The notes below the pieces were generated by a model that worked only from the letters and a program-made list of their open reading frames with translations, did not search any database and was not told the DNA's origin. Source: Ophiocordyceps camponoti-saundersi (nom. inval.) (taxonomy: Eukaryota; Ascomycota; Sordariomycetes; Hypocreales; Ophiocordycipitaceae). From it: DNA of 64,000 bases. Shown here piece by piece: positions 42,392 to 54,759 of this stretch (positions within the stretch are counted from its first letter, which is position 1; the number at the start of each line of letters is the position of its first letter). Position numbers and translations under genes: made by a program. The stretch is taken from assembly GCA_003339415.1 (NCBI GenBank), contig PDHQ01000056.1, positions 72,345 through 136,344 on the forward strand, given 5' to 3'.

Positions 42392-42490
42392 CCGCGCCTA
42401 GAACGCCGATACTTCTTACAAAATTGAAAAGGAAAACGTGACCGAAAGGGGAAGATGATGAGTGAAGCGATGGTGTCAAAACCTCCCCCA

Positions 42491-43068
42491 TCAAGCCTCA
42501 GGCGCCTCCATGGCCCGAGCCTGCCATGTGCCGCCATTCTCCACAGCCAAAGCCTCAAGTCTCGCGACGTCGATACCACCGAGCAAGGCTGAGACGCGTT
42601 CGACGTCACGTCCGATCTGGGCCTCCTTTTCCTTGCGTCGGGGGTCGCCGTCGCCGAGGGGACCGAAGACCCAGAGTTCTTTGATGCGACGGGATAGGGC
42701 GAGGAGTTCCTTTATGGACGAGTACTAGCGGAGTTTTCCTTTAGGGTCTGTTTGCGCTTTGAGGGGGGAAAGGGGAAAAACGAACCAGGCCGTCGAATTC
42801 CATCTTCATGGAGATGCCGGTTACGGCTACTGTCTCGGGCGTTGCGTTGTTGCGCTCGTCTTCGGCTTGGATGGTGGCTAGCATCATTAGAGTGCGGTAG
42901 CGGGTGAGGATGTCGGCTATGAGCCTGTTGTAGATGTCTGTCCGGGGGGGGGGGGGTTGGTTATTCTTATTTGTTCTTTGAGGGGAAGATGTGGGAGGGT
43001 GAGTGGATGGGGGAAAGGGGAGACGAACCCATTAAGTTGGACGTTGGCGGTTGGGCGCGCCCATCCAT
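42491..43068 (-). CDS. MED22: Mediator complex subunit 22
   Basis: Three exons (43029-43068, 42786-42937, 42491-42724) with introns of 91 and 61 bp give 141 aa. Exon 1 is only 40 bp (MDGRAQPPTSNLM). Exon 2 encodes DIYNRLIADILTRYRTLMML and an acidic stretch. Exon 3 opens YSSIKELLALSRRIKELWVFG, the Med22/Srb6 signature, and ends with a short helical tail. Med22 pairs with Med11 in the Mediator head and contacts the Pol II initiation machinery. Both donors are GTTCGT and intron 1 contains a G/C homopolymer. Each exon is too short to stand out alone; the assignment rests on the joined protein. Confidence 0.88.
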
Positions 43069-43800
43069 GGTGTTTGGTTGTTTGGCCTGATATCTGTGAC
43101 AGAAGAGGAGAGGAGAGGGAAGGCAAGGTGAGGTGAGTTGGTGCGAGGCCGTGAGATGATGGTGCTTGTTGAGTGGTGAGAGGTGAGGTGGTGAAAGAGG
43201 TAGGTTAGGTGGTTCCAGCGAGGCTTTGTTTTGATATCGATAAGACGACTGGCGATGACCGATAAGATAAGAGATAAGCGATGCGATGAACAGACGACGT
43301 CAGTGACGTCATTTGGTTAACCTCTGCATGTCACAGCAAATCTTGTCACCACCTTGACGATGACTTTTTCAACTCAAGAAGCCATCTGGAATGACTTGAT
43401 GTGTCTCTACCTGATATCTTTTTGGGGCTAAAAGATTAGATTCATGTCCGTCGATTCCCCAGTTTAGGTTGCCTCCTCTGATGACTCGTCATAGCCTCCA
43501 TCCACCTACATACATATGTGTGTGTGTGAACTGATTGCCCTGCCTCCGACCCTTTGGCTCGGAGGCCTTCCTTGTATATGTACACAAAATAAACGGGCCT
43601 TCGAGGGAAAGGCTCTGCATAATAGAGAGGCTGGTATCCAGACTAGCCTTCTGCTAAGAGATATCGTGATGCTAAAGCCGATGGAATATATCTTAGCAAC
43701 AGGCCTTTTCCTTAGGGATATCCTATATATGTATGCCTTGAGGCTGATAAGATACTGTCAGACAAGGAGGAGGCGTGCAAATTGCATTGATTAATATGCT
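43069..43800. other. Intergenic, transition to the repeat block
   Basis: The MED22 promoter, with AGGTGAGG/GATAAG-rich sequence to about 43300. CpA and TpG then become rare between about 43560 and 43800. No gene is supported. Confidence 0.5.
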
Positions 43801-44203
43801 TACCCTCCTAAAACGGAGGGAATTATCGTTATCTTTATATATATAATAAAGACTATCCGTATCTGCCTCTTATACCGTAATACCCTTATAAATAAGCCTT
43901 TATTCCTATATCCTATATATTGCCCTAAATATAGCCTTTTTTCCTAATAGGAATTCCGTTTCCTAGGTTACGGAGCCGTTACTATAATAACTATACGCCT
44001 TAAGGGATAATAAAAATATACGCCTAACTTACCCTTATCTTAGCCCTCTAATATACCCTCGTAAGCGCTATATATACCGCTTTCTATACTAGGTAAGTAG
44101 TGCCTACTTTCTAGAAAGTATAATTTAAAGTTTCTCGCGATAATTAAGGAAAGAGTTAAGGGTTAATTAGTAGTAGAGTATATAAGTTAGTTTATTTAGC
44201 TTA

Positions 44204-44282
44204 GAAAGTATTAGATAACGGTTAAGCGGTTATTTTTATAGCCGAGCCCTTAATAAGGCTAGGTTCGATTCCTAGTACCTCC
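44204..44282 (+). pseudogene. tRNA-like relic (class II shape)
   Basis: A T-arm CTAGG-TTCGATT-CCTAG is perfect. The 3' acceptor strand TACCTCC pairs with 5' GAAAGTA except for two positions that are G-to-A in form. A D-arm-like ACGGTTAAGCGG and a 15-nt variable arm fit a Ser/Leu-type tRNA of 79 nt. The anticodon loop is degenerate. It looks like a RIP-damaged tRNA copy; chance resemblance is possible. Confidence 0.35.
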
Positions 44283-44398
44283 TTAGTATATATTTTTAGG
44301 AATTACTATATAAGGGAGGCCCTTAGTTAGGTAGCTTAGCTAGTAGCTATAATAAGGGGATTAAGGGCCTTTTTATTATAGTAAACTAGCTAAATTAC

Positions 44399-44402
44399 CT
44401 AG
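44399..44402. other. Target-site duplication CTAG (left)
   Basis: Matches CTAG at 47433-47436 on the other side of the 3.0-kb LTR element. Confidence 0.7.
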
Positions 44403-44856
44403 TTTAGCGGGGAAGAAAAGACATGCCCCGAGGAAAAGGAAAAAGAAGGGAAAGAGAAGAAAAAGAAGCTATTTCCGTAGAATTCCTAGTAATTCGTAAA
44501 TTTTATAAAGACTGAAGAGGTGACCCTACCGGGTCGTGCGCTTACGGCGACTAATTTTATATATTAAAGGGCTCACGGCTGCCTTAGTCGTTCTTCCTAG
44601 GTAGGGAAAAACGACCCTTCTTATACGTATAAAAACGACCCTTCCTAGGACCCGTAGGTCTGATACTAATTAATTAGATCCGTTAGATTAGGCAGGTTAG
44701 ATTAGATAAGTCGGCTTAAACGACCCTTTTAACGCCTACTACCCTAACCTACCTATACGGCCTATAGGGCCGGACGGATCCGATAGTCCTATTTCCTTAA
44801 GACCGTCTTCCCTACCGGGGCTATAGTGTCTTAGGGTGCCCGTTACTCCCGCTAAA
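44403..44856 (-). repeat. LTR, heavily mutated copy
   Basis: About 96% identical to 46978-47432. At nearly every difference this copy has T or A where the other has C or G. Confidence 0.88.
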
Positions 44857-46977
44857 CTACTCCCTATAGCGTAAGCACGCGTAAGGAAGCGGTAGCGAAG
44901 AGGGAAGCGTGCTTCGCGAGAAGAAAAGCGGGAGCAAGTAAAGAAGAAGAAGGAAGAAAGGAAGAAGAAGAAGAAAGTAACGGGAAGGTAGCCGCCGTGA
45001 AGGGGGCCGAAGAAGAAGAAGATAGTAAGGACTAACGGAAGGAAAAGAAGAAGGAAGGAAGAAGAAGAAAGGAAAAGAACGGAAAAAGCAGGAAAAAGTA
45101 GGAAAGAAGAAGAAAGAAGAAGAACGAAGAAGAACGCCGCCGTACGCCCCTACCTATCGACCGGAGTAGAAGGAAGCATTTAATCAGACCTTTTAGAAGG
45201 CAGGGTCTTCGTCTCGGATGAAAAGGTCGACTCCCTATAGGTCCGAAGGTAGCCGGCCGGACGGCCGGATCGATCAGATCGAGGAAGCCGAAGGAACCGG
45301 GCAGGTAGAAGAAGAAGGAAACGAAGGGAAAGGAGAAGACGACCGAGAGGAAGGAAACGACCGAACCGAAGAAGTAGAAGAAGACGAAGAAGAAGAAAAC
45401 TGTATAACGGCTCGATCTGCGATTTCCCTTCTACGGCTTATTTCCTCGTTTTCGAGAAGAACGGAGGCGTAGAAATATACCCTCTCGAAGAGGGTGCTAT
45501 AGGAAGGAAGGTCTTAGCCGCGTAAGTCGCCGTTCTCGAGAAGCAGGTCTCGTATTTCTTTCGGTAAGGTAGAAAGGAGACTGAGAGAGTATTAAGTCGT
45601 AGCCTCGAAGTCGTCTTTTTCTAGCTGCCGGCAAAAGGAAGCGTGCCTTTCTAGCTAGTCGATTACGTCCTTCGTCTTCGGTCGACGGGCCTCGTGCTGC
45701 TATAGCTTTCCTAAGGTTCCTACTAAATAGGCTTAATTAAATACTCCGAAATATCGAAGGAGCCGTTTTTTCGCTGCCTACTACGGAAAGGTAGCCGTAA
45801 GAATCTTGATTTTTCCCTATAGACTAGGGGCTACGAAGTGCGGTAGCTACTCGAGTCTTTCTTCTATAAACCTAGCTTTAAAACGGTCGAGGAAGTATTT
45901 AATCCCTTTACCCTAAAAAGGTCGAAGGGGGGGTAGGCTCGAGAGGGAAGAAAAAGAGGGAGGAAAAGGAAGACCCGAAGCAGGGCCTTAGGCAGGAAGG
46001 GGCAGGGCAAAGGAGGACTAGGCAGAAGGGGATTGCCGAAGACCCGGAAAAGAAGAAGAAGAAGGGGGATCCGGAAAAGCAGGGGCAAAGGAGGGATCTG
46101 AAGAAGTAGGGGAAAAAGGTCCCTATAGCGACGTATCCGTCCGAGGCTGCTATAGTCGTAGCCGCTACTATAACTGCTGCTATAACGTCGTATCCGTACG
46201 AGGCTATAGCCGCTACTGCGGCCGTTATAATTATAGCCGTACGTATCTTTCGGTCGGTTCTGCAGTCGAATTCGGCGGCTGCTTTTCTCGATCTGTTTTT
46301 TCCTGCCGCTATAGCCGTTATGACGGCAGCCCTTATAACTATAATAACCCGGTTAAAAAGGGGGTTTTCGTCGATAGAGGAGACTATAGGAAGAAGAAAG
46401 TAGTAGACTAGAGGAAGAAAAAAGCAGCCGAAAAAGACGGGCCGAGGAAGAAGTCTGCAAAAAGCAGCAGAAAAAGTAGGGGGGCAGTAGCAAGGCTAGC
46501 CTCGTACGAAGCCTTCGCTGCCGGGAAAGAAGAAAAGAAGGAAGAAAACGACGAAAACGACGAGAATGACGAAAACGACGAGGCCGGCCGATCCGTACGT
46601 TCGAGAGCAAAGTCCGTAGCCGTAACTAAAGAAGAAGAAGAAGAAGAAAAAGAAGACGGCTGCGCTTACCGGGTCGAAAAAGGAGTCTCTTTCGGCTACG
46701 CTAGCCTAGCTCTCGTCCCCTCCCTCCCTTCGATTAATTAGTCTAAGGTATTTTAACGGACTTATCGAAGCCGTAGGAATCGTACCGGCTGCCGAGGCTA
46801 TCGAGAAGGTAGGGACTATAAAGGAAAAGAGGAAAAACGAGGCTATAAAGACTATAAAGAGGGGGTTCGGGAGGGTAGTGGTAAAGGCCGAAGGAAGCAA
46901 AAACGGAGCATCGCGTCTTTAGAAAGCCGTAGAAAAAAAAAACGGCTCTTCTCGTTCGATCACGCCCTAGAGACTAG

Positions 46978-47432
46978 TTTTAACGGGGAAGAAAAGATAT
47001 GCCCCGAGGAAAAGGAAAAAGAAGGGAAAGAGAAGAAAAAGAAGCTATTTCCGTAGAATTCCTAGTAATTCGTAAATTTCATAAAGACTGAAGAGGTGAC
47101 CTTACCGGGTCGTGCGCTTACGGCGACTAATTTTATATATTAAAGGGCTTACGGCTGCCTTAGTCGTTCTTCCTAGGTAGGGAAAAACGACCCTTCTTAT
47201 ACGTATAAAAACGACCCTTCCTAGGACCCGTAGGTCTGATACTAATTAATTAGATCCGTTAGATTAGGCAGGTTAGATTAGATAGGTCGGCTTAAACGAC
47301 CCTTTTAACGCCTGCCACCCTGACCTACCTATACGGCCTGCAGGGCCGGACGGATCCGATAGTCCTACTTCCTTAAGACCGTCTTCCCTGCCGGGGCTGT
47401 GGTGTCTTGGGGTGCCCGTTACTCCCGCTAAA
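46978..47432 (-). repeat. LTR, less mutated copy
   Basis: Keeps several TpG/CpA sites (for example CCTGCCACCC, CTGCAGG, CTGTGGTG) that are TpA in the left copy. One extra T is present near its start. Confidence 0.88.
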
Positions 47433-47436
47433 CTAG

Positions 47437-50400
47437 CTAGGGGTTTTCCCTAGTTAGTCTTATCGGTAATATTTTCGGGTATTACTAATTTTTTATCTTT
47501 TTATATATTTTAATAAGTTTACTATATTACCTTAACGATAAAAAGAGTAATAGATAAGTTAAAAATATTAGAAAGGAAAAGTTCGTAGAGAAAACGAAGA
47601 TATTATAAATATAAGTTTATAGTATTTTAAGGTAATCTCCCTAATTAGAATAGATAATAAAGGAGATTATCCTAGAATAAGGGTATTATTTAACTAATAA
47701 GAAAATAATCGTAATAGCGATTAGGGAGTAACTAAATAAGTATATATAGCGATTTTAAAGAAAATCGGTTTAGTAATAAAGAAATAATAATAATCCGGAG
47801 TAACGCCCGGGTTATAATTAATAAGGTTAATCGCGGATATATAAGTTTAGATCCGGTATATAAGATAAAGAGTAAATAGGTATAACTACTTATTTTAAAT
47901 AGCCTTTTAGAGGGTATTTTTTTCCCCTTAAGCTAAGTAAAAAGGGTTAATTAGAGGTATTTTCTTCCCTCTTTTTAACCCTTTTATCGACGTATAGTAT
48001 AGTAAGGCTAATTTCCTTCTAAAAAGTGCGGAATTTCTCCCCTTAGAGCGGCTTAGTTAGTCTATCCGCTATTATACTAGAAGTTTCTATCTAGCCGATC
48101 TTCGTACGGCCTAACTAAACCTCTTAACGTAACTAATAAGAGTATATATTAATATAAAGGAGCTTCGTTTTTAGCTTTAAATTCTCCTTTATAATTAGCT
48201 TAATCGTTTAAAAGTTATTATAGTAAACTATAATATCTTATATAAGCTTAAATTATACTTTCTTATAGAGCCTCTCGAAGGCTCTAATTTCCTTAATAAC
48301 GTAAGAGAGGGCTAGGAACTCTACCTTTATAGATAAGGTAGTAATAATATCTTACTTACCCGATTTAAAGACGACTATACCCCCGAAGACTCGGATAATA
48401 AAGCCTCTAGTGCTTTTTTAGTTATAATTATCCCCGAATAAAGCGTTAAATATAGCTATAATAGCTAAATCGTTACTATTATAGCCGATTAAGAGGTCCT
48501 AAGTATTATAAAGGAATTCTATAATATAAACTATAGATTATAGATATTAAAGGCTAGGATTTATAAGACCTTATACTAAGCGGCTAATAGCGAACGTAAT
48601 ATCCGCTTAAGTAATAATTATAGCGTATATTAAGCTACTAATAATAGCTTAATATCGCTTAATTTCTTTAGCTATTACCTCCCCTTCGAAAAGAGGGATT
48701 TTCTTAAATATTATTAGCTAAGGCTAAGTTTTCTTTCCTAGGAGCTTTTTAAATTTCGTTATAACTTTTTAAATATAGGACTTCTAGCTTAGGAATAGAC
48801 GCCGATTAGCCCTATCCCTAATAACCTTAATATTTAAGAATTAGCGAAGGTCCCTAAGATCCTTAATTTAAAAGGCCTTTTCGATAGCTTCTCGAAACTT
48901 CGTATACTTATCTATTTAATCTTTCCTAAATAAAGCTATAAGATTATCGATATAGAAGAAAACGATAATCTTTCTATTCGTTATAATATAAGGGTTTTCC
49001 GAAACGGCTTTATAGCCTTATTCTTTTAGCTAAGCTATAAATAATTTATATTAAAATAGGGGTAAATATCTTAGCCCGTATAAGGCCTTCTTTAATCTCT
49101 ATACCCTGCTTAGTATATTAAAGCCGGGAGGTATTTTGCAGTATACCTCTTCGTTAAGGTTACTATTATAAAATACGTTTACGAAGTCGTACTATTAAGC
49201 TTTAAAGTTAAAATAGGCTATTAAGGCTATTAATAGCCGGAACGTTTATACTACTAGCGTATAAGCGTAAACGGATAATTTATTCGGCAGTTACTCGTTT
49301 TTATATATAATAACGTAGGCTTTATACTTCTAAAGGAAGCTTTATAAGTTAAACTTATAAATAAAGACCTATTTAAAATTAATTAACCGCTACCTTTAGG
49401 GCATAGCGGCTATCGAGATCTTTTTAATAACTTTATAGTCCTTTATCCTTATTAATTCGACCTTTATAGCCTCTAGCTATTATACCTTATCGGGCTTACC
49501 GTAAGCCCTTTTATATATAAGAGGGGGCTTCGGCAGATAATCCCGATAAGGCTTATTTATAAGGGCTTAAGAGAGGATAAAGGCCGAATTCCCTATCTAA
49601 TTAAGGGAGTTAAGGGTAAGAGGCGTGTAAGAGGACGTTTCCGCCTCTTTTACTAAGGGATCTATAAGTCCGGCGCCGGGATAACCGTTATCCTGTTCTT
49701 TAACGCTAGATTAATTAGAAAGGCTAGAAAACGCGTTTTCCGACGTTTCCTAAGTTTAAGAGCCTTTACCGGATAAATCACGTGCCGGGGGCTTTATATA
49801 TATATATTATATATATAAGAGAGGCTTAGGGGCCTCTTCTTCTTCTTCTTTTATATAATCTTTAATAAGAGAGATTTATTATAGGGCTTCTTCTGCCTAA
49901 GGAACTAGTAGTTCTTAATAGTCCTAGCCGAAGAAGATCTTCTTATTAAAAGTAATAAAAGAAATACTAATTAGGGAGTGCCTCTTTAAGGAGGGCACCT
50001 AGATTAGGTATTATAAGGAGGAGGTGATATTAGCTAAATAGCCGATATAAGCTTTTAGATCGAATTTACTTTAAAGGCCTCTTAGTGCCTTCTTTATTAT
50101 AGGAAACGCCTTATAATTATAAGCTCTAATATGCTATAAGTTTTAAATAAGATAATCTTACGGATAACCCTCCTATTAAAGGTTATAAGTCTTAAGCTAA
50201 CGGAGCCTTCGTTTAATCGGCTATGCAGCTACCCCCCTATCTACCTTACGAGGCGTCCTATTAAGGAGGTAGATAGCTATATATATAGCTATTAGCTATA
50301 AGTTATAAGGGAATCTTAACTATATAAGGAGGTATATAGCTATATAAGTTATAATACCCCCTAATTATTCGGCATAACCGTTTTAGTATATATATGCTAG

Positions 50401-51427
50401 TAAGGTAAATTAAATATTAATACTTTTAAAAGATATATTCTTACGGAAGGCCTTAGTAAATAAGGCTTTCTCGTAGTCCGTAAAGATAATCGAGACCTTT
50501 AAATTAAAGGATCTCGCGATATAGGCTACGAATTTAACTTATATACTAAGTAAGTTAGTTTTATAAGGGATATTATACCCCCTTCGTTCTCCCGTAAGCT
50601 TATAAGTAAATAAGGCTAAATAAGCTAATCTATTATAGCTTAATCCTATATAGAATAAGTTAAAAGAAATAATAGCTTAGGGATATTAAGGCTACGAGGC
50701 CTAATAAGGCACTCGTAATCTCTCCTTTCTAAGCTTAGTAGTTATATAAATCTCGTAATTAGTTATCGGGATAGCTTTATTAATATTAACCCCTAATAAC
50801 TTACCTAGCAAGGCCTATGCCTCGGCGCCTAGGTAGCCTATCTATATATGCTATAAGTCCTCGTTTATCTTAACGATAGGTTAAGGAACCTATAAGTTAA
50901 GTAGGGCTATAGGGGTTAATTTAATAACTTATAACTAAGGCTACCTAATCCTCGTAACCGTATAGTAAAGGGTTACGTTATTCCTCGGATTATAAAGTTA
51001 GCTTATAAAGTTATTTTAAGTATAACCTTTTTCCGTAAAAACTATTAAAAAGACGAGATTAGTATTAAAATCGGGGTTAAACCCGATATTAGTAAAAGTT
51101 ATACGATAACTTATTTCTATTATAAGTATAACTATACTTACCCCCGAGGTAGTAACCTTAGTTATAGTAACGGTAAGATTAGCCTAGCTATTTAGGTCGA
51201 AAGTATCGAACTAGTTAAAGGAGTTAAAGATATATATTAAGCACCCCCTATTAAGGAGGACGCTATCTTTTATCTCCGTACCCTTCGAAGCGGGATTCCC
51301 TAGGGCTATAAAGACGCCTAAGGTTTCCTTATCCCTCCGTTAGCCGGTAGTTCCTATATTTTCCTTTTTCTATTAATTAACTTTCCGTTAAGTTAATCGA
51401 TAATAAGCTACCTTATCCGTAACCTAT
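47437..51427 (-). pseudogene. Ty1/Copia pol, RIP-inactivated, minus strand
   Basis: On the minus strand the RT signature NEEVYCKIPPGFN followed by LKKALYGLR lies at about 49070-49200. The catalytic box reads YIDN at 48943-48960 in place of YxDD. The RNase H region (FGG near 48380, YxxL signature downstream) lies at about 48290-48500, and integrase-like sequence extends to about 51000. A DSxxLNRGC protease-like stretch lies near 51250. The sequence is interrupted at 51427 by the Gypsy insertion and resumes at 63713. Many in-frame TAG stops are present. Copia LTRs were not identified. Confidence 0.8.
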
Positions 51428-52045
51428 TTTAGCGGGGGAAGAAGGACACCCTAAGCGAGCGCAGCAGATACCTAAGGGGCGTAACTTCTTAGGTGACTAG
51501 AGTCTTTAACTAACATAAGGGGGGATCTCTAGCTATAGGGGGAGGTGCCAGATATAATTCTTTATAGGGAAAATAATAGGAAGTCGATTTCCTATATAAA
51601 GATAAGAGTAGCAAGGGAGAGGAACTCGAGGACTATTTAATTAATAGTTAAAGACTTTAAAATAAGTATTTAAATTAGTAATTTAGGGAATAAAAGTATA
51701 AGGTTTAAAATAAAGTTATAATTCCGTTTAGTAGAGTTTTTACTATAAGTCCTCTCTACGACTCGATTTACGATATACGACTTTTATAAAAGCTATAAAG
51801 ATAAGCTTAAGGGCTAATTCTTACTTAATTCCTTCCTCTTTACGAGGAAACTAAATTATGCTATATACCTAGCGATAACCCCTTATCCTATTATTACTAC
51901 CCTTAATAGTTCTAAAGCGTTAAAATATCCGAGAACTAAAAGGACTTAAGGGACTATTTAATCGTAACCTATATAAACCCCTAATAACTTACTATCTTAG
52001 TTTAGCGTTATTTTTCTTCGAGGTATATCTTTCACCGCCGCTAAA
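51428..52045 (-). repeat. Gypsy LTR, left copy
   Basis: 618 bp, ending ...CCGCTAAA; nearly identical to 63095-63712. On the minus strand a CGCTTAGGGAGGAG polypurine tract abuts it internally. Confidence 0.9.
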
Positions 52046-54759
52046 CTCCTCCCTAAGCGTAAGCCGTAATAATAAGTAACTAACCCTCTTTTATAACTTA
52101 AATAAAACGCGTGCAAGCGCGGCAAAATAAAGGCGGAAAGGACTATAGGTAGCGGGAAATAATAAGAAACTCTAGCTATTCTTCTTTAGGTTCGAGCCCC
52201 TAAATACGGCGACTCTAACGTTCCGCCCGGTTATCTACCTATAATATATTATTCTAGGGCTTCTTCTTTTAAGTGCGTTCTTATACGATTAAATAGTTAT
52301 CGACCGCCTAGTTAATCCTCGCCTATATACTCGGGTATATAAGTCCTAGGGGTTATAAGCTAACAAACGTGCCGGTTCCCGAGACTATCGGAATTATCTT
52401 TAGTATCTTAAGCTAGTCTCTTACTAGCGCTCTCCTAGTATAAGCTATAATTAATCCCGCAGAATCGAGAGCGAGATACTTCCCCCGGCGCATAGGGCCG
52501 TAATCGTCCTTCTAAGCTATATAGTTCTTATAAGGAACTACTCCTCTAATCCTAAAATTAAGGGGGTCGGGATTAACTAGTTCCCTCCTAATACTCGCCG
52601 TAGTGAGGCCTTCCCTAGGCTAGACCCTCGGGTTCTTAGCCAACCTATAGTATATAAACCGCATTAGTTTCGGGGTTCCTACATCCCTTTCCTATACTTT
52701 TCTTTTCAGAGACTTCTTTTACGCCGGTGGGACTTTAGTTAACTTAGTCGGCAGCCTGCCCGCTATCTTCCTTAAACTCCGTCGCGGGGAGGGGGCCGTA
52801 ATCGCCTTAGCCTCGGTTCTCGTCTCGTCTAGGACTTCCGCCGTCGTCTTAAGACCTTCTAGGGTAGCCGGGTCCCTAGACCTAAGTAAAGATAAAGGAC
52901 TAGATAACGGAACTATTTAATCGGCAGTCTAGTTATCTATAGGTTTATTTTTAGTAAGCGCCTTATCGTTTTCCTCCCTATACTCCTCCTTATTACGAGT
53001 CTCTTCGTCCCCGGCCCCTTCGCCCTAGTTAAAGTCGTCGTTATCAGGCTCGTGCTATTCTTCCTAGTCTTCCTAAAGCTATCTTCTAATCCCCGTAGCG
53101 CCTAAGTACGGCACGGTAATATAATCCTCCTATATAAAGTTACTAGTAAAGATCCTAGGCGTAATAATTCGGAATTCCTTAAGAATTCGGTAGTAGGGGA
53201 TAAGGATCTCGGAGCATAGGCCCCTAAGTGTTATTAATCCTGCTTCCGGTTTAATTATAAGCTCCTCACAGTCTTCCTAGCTTCTTAGTTTAAAGTTACA
53301 CTCGTCTCCCGAGAAATTAAACTACTTAGATTTTCGAATACTTAGTTTATTTGCCCTAATAGTATAGAGATTACTAATAGCTCTATTAATTAATTAGTTA
53401 TATAGGTTCCCGTAGCTATCCTAATTTCGAATAGCCTAATCTCTTAATAGGATCCTAGAGACGGGGGGCGCTTCGTCCTCTAGTCTAAACTACTTCGAGC
53501 TTATCCCACGCTTATTCGATAGGCCGTTAATATATATATTAATTTTTAGGCCGACGAAACCTCGGGCCTAGTGCTAAAGTATAGTAAGGGCTAGGTATCC
53601 GCATTCAAACTCCCCTCTCTAACGAGTCCTAGGAATAACGATATATTAGAAAAGGCAGTTTCCCTAGACTTTAGCTAGGATATCCCTCTAGGCCGCTATC
53701 GCCCTCTTTAATCGTAGCACGCGTCCCGGATCTATTAAATTAAAATAGTAAAAGATCCGGGCTTCCTAATCCTAGAAAAAACTACCCTAGTAATACCCGG
53801 AGTCTATATAGCTCCCTCTAAAGTTAACTATACTACCTAGGAGGGGGTAACTATTTAATTCTTACTTTAGGTCGAACCCTAGCACGGTATAGTCGAATTT
53901 CTTCTTAAATAGCACGTTAGTATTTTCGCTAGCGTCGGGGGGTATTATAATCACTATTAGGGACGTAAGTAGATATACTCTATCCTCGATCCCTCTATTT
54001 AAGATCTTAACTATAGCCCCTAGTTTAAAACTAATTACCTATTATCGTTTCTACGCTCTGAAAATAAAACGCCCGACGTTATCGGCGTGATAGTCCTAGT
54101 CGGCGATATCGTTAAAAGGCATAACCTTAGTAATCTTCTCGCTAACTTAGAACGTATCCGAGCATTTAATCTCGTCCGTGAAGATCTCGATATATTCTTT
54201 CGGCTATACCGTGCGTCCTGCGAACTAAGGGGGTTACTTATAGTTAAGAGTTCGGGTAAGGTTAGGAGTCGCTGCTAAGAACAGGAGGTTAGGCGACCTA
54301 GGCCCCGTTACTACTCTACTATAGATTATCTTAGTAGTTTTAAACTTATTATTCCTATCGCCGAAAAATATTCCCTTAGCCTTAATATTCACTTCTCTGC
54401 CGAGCTTAACGTCTAATTCCGATAATTCTATTTCGTCGATAATTTAGTAATACGCAGTATATAGAAATATCTTTAATTAAATAGTCGTAGTAAAGGAGAA
54501 AGAGAGTATACGTGGGAAAAGAGGAAAAACGCGTTACTTTATTTTATTATAATTCTCTACCTTAGTTATTAGGCCTACCGTAGTATACTTCGGTTAGTAT
54601 CGCGATATCGTAAAGGAAAGAGCGAGGAGGGCTCCTTCCTAATTAGGAAGGAATAGTTATTAGTTAGCTATTAGCTTCGCCTTCGTCCTCTCCCTCTTTA
54701 TTTATCTTTTCTTCTTTCGCCTACTTAACCTAAACGCGTTAATAATAAAGACTTTAATT

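Larger units (their letters stand above)
44403..47432 (-). mobile_element. Non-autonomous LTR retrotransposon, 3.0 kb (LARD-like)
   Basis: LTRs at 44403-44856 and 46978-47432 (about 455 bp) start TTTAGCGGGG and end CCCGCTAAA; the TSD is CTAG. The 2.1-kb interior is purine-rich on the plus strand and codes for no Gag, RT or integrase. The interior next to the right LTR reads as a primer-binding site on the minus strand (TAGTCTCTAGGGCGTGATC). A purine-rich GGGAG tract lies on the minus strand beside the left LTR, so the element is oriented minus. Its termini, primer site and polypurine tract match those of the 12.3-kb Gypsy element, which could have mobilised it. The two LTRs differ almost only by transitions. 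Confidence 0.85.
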
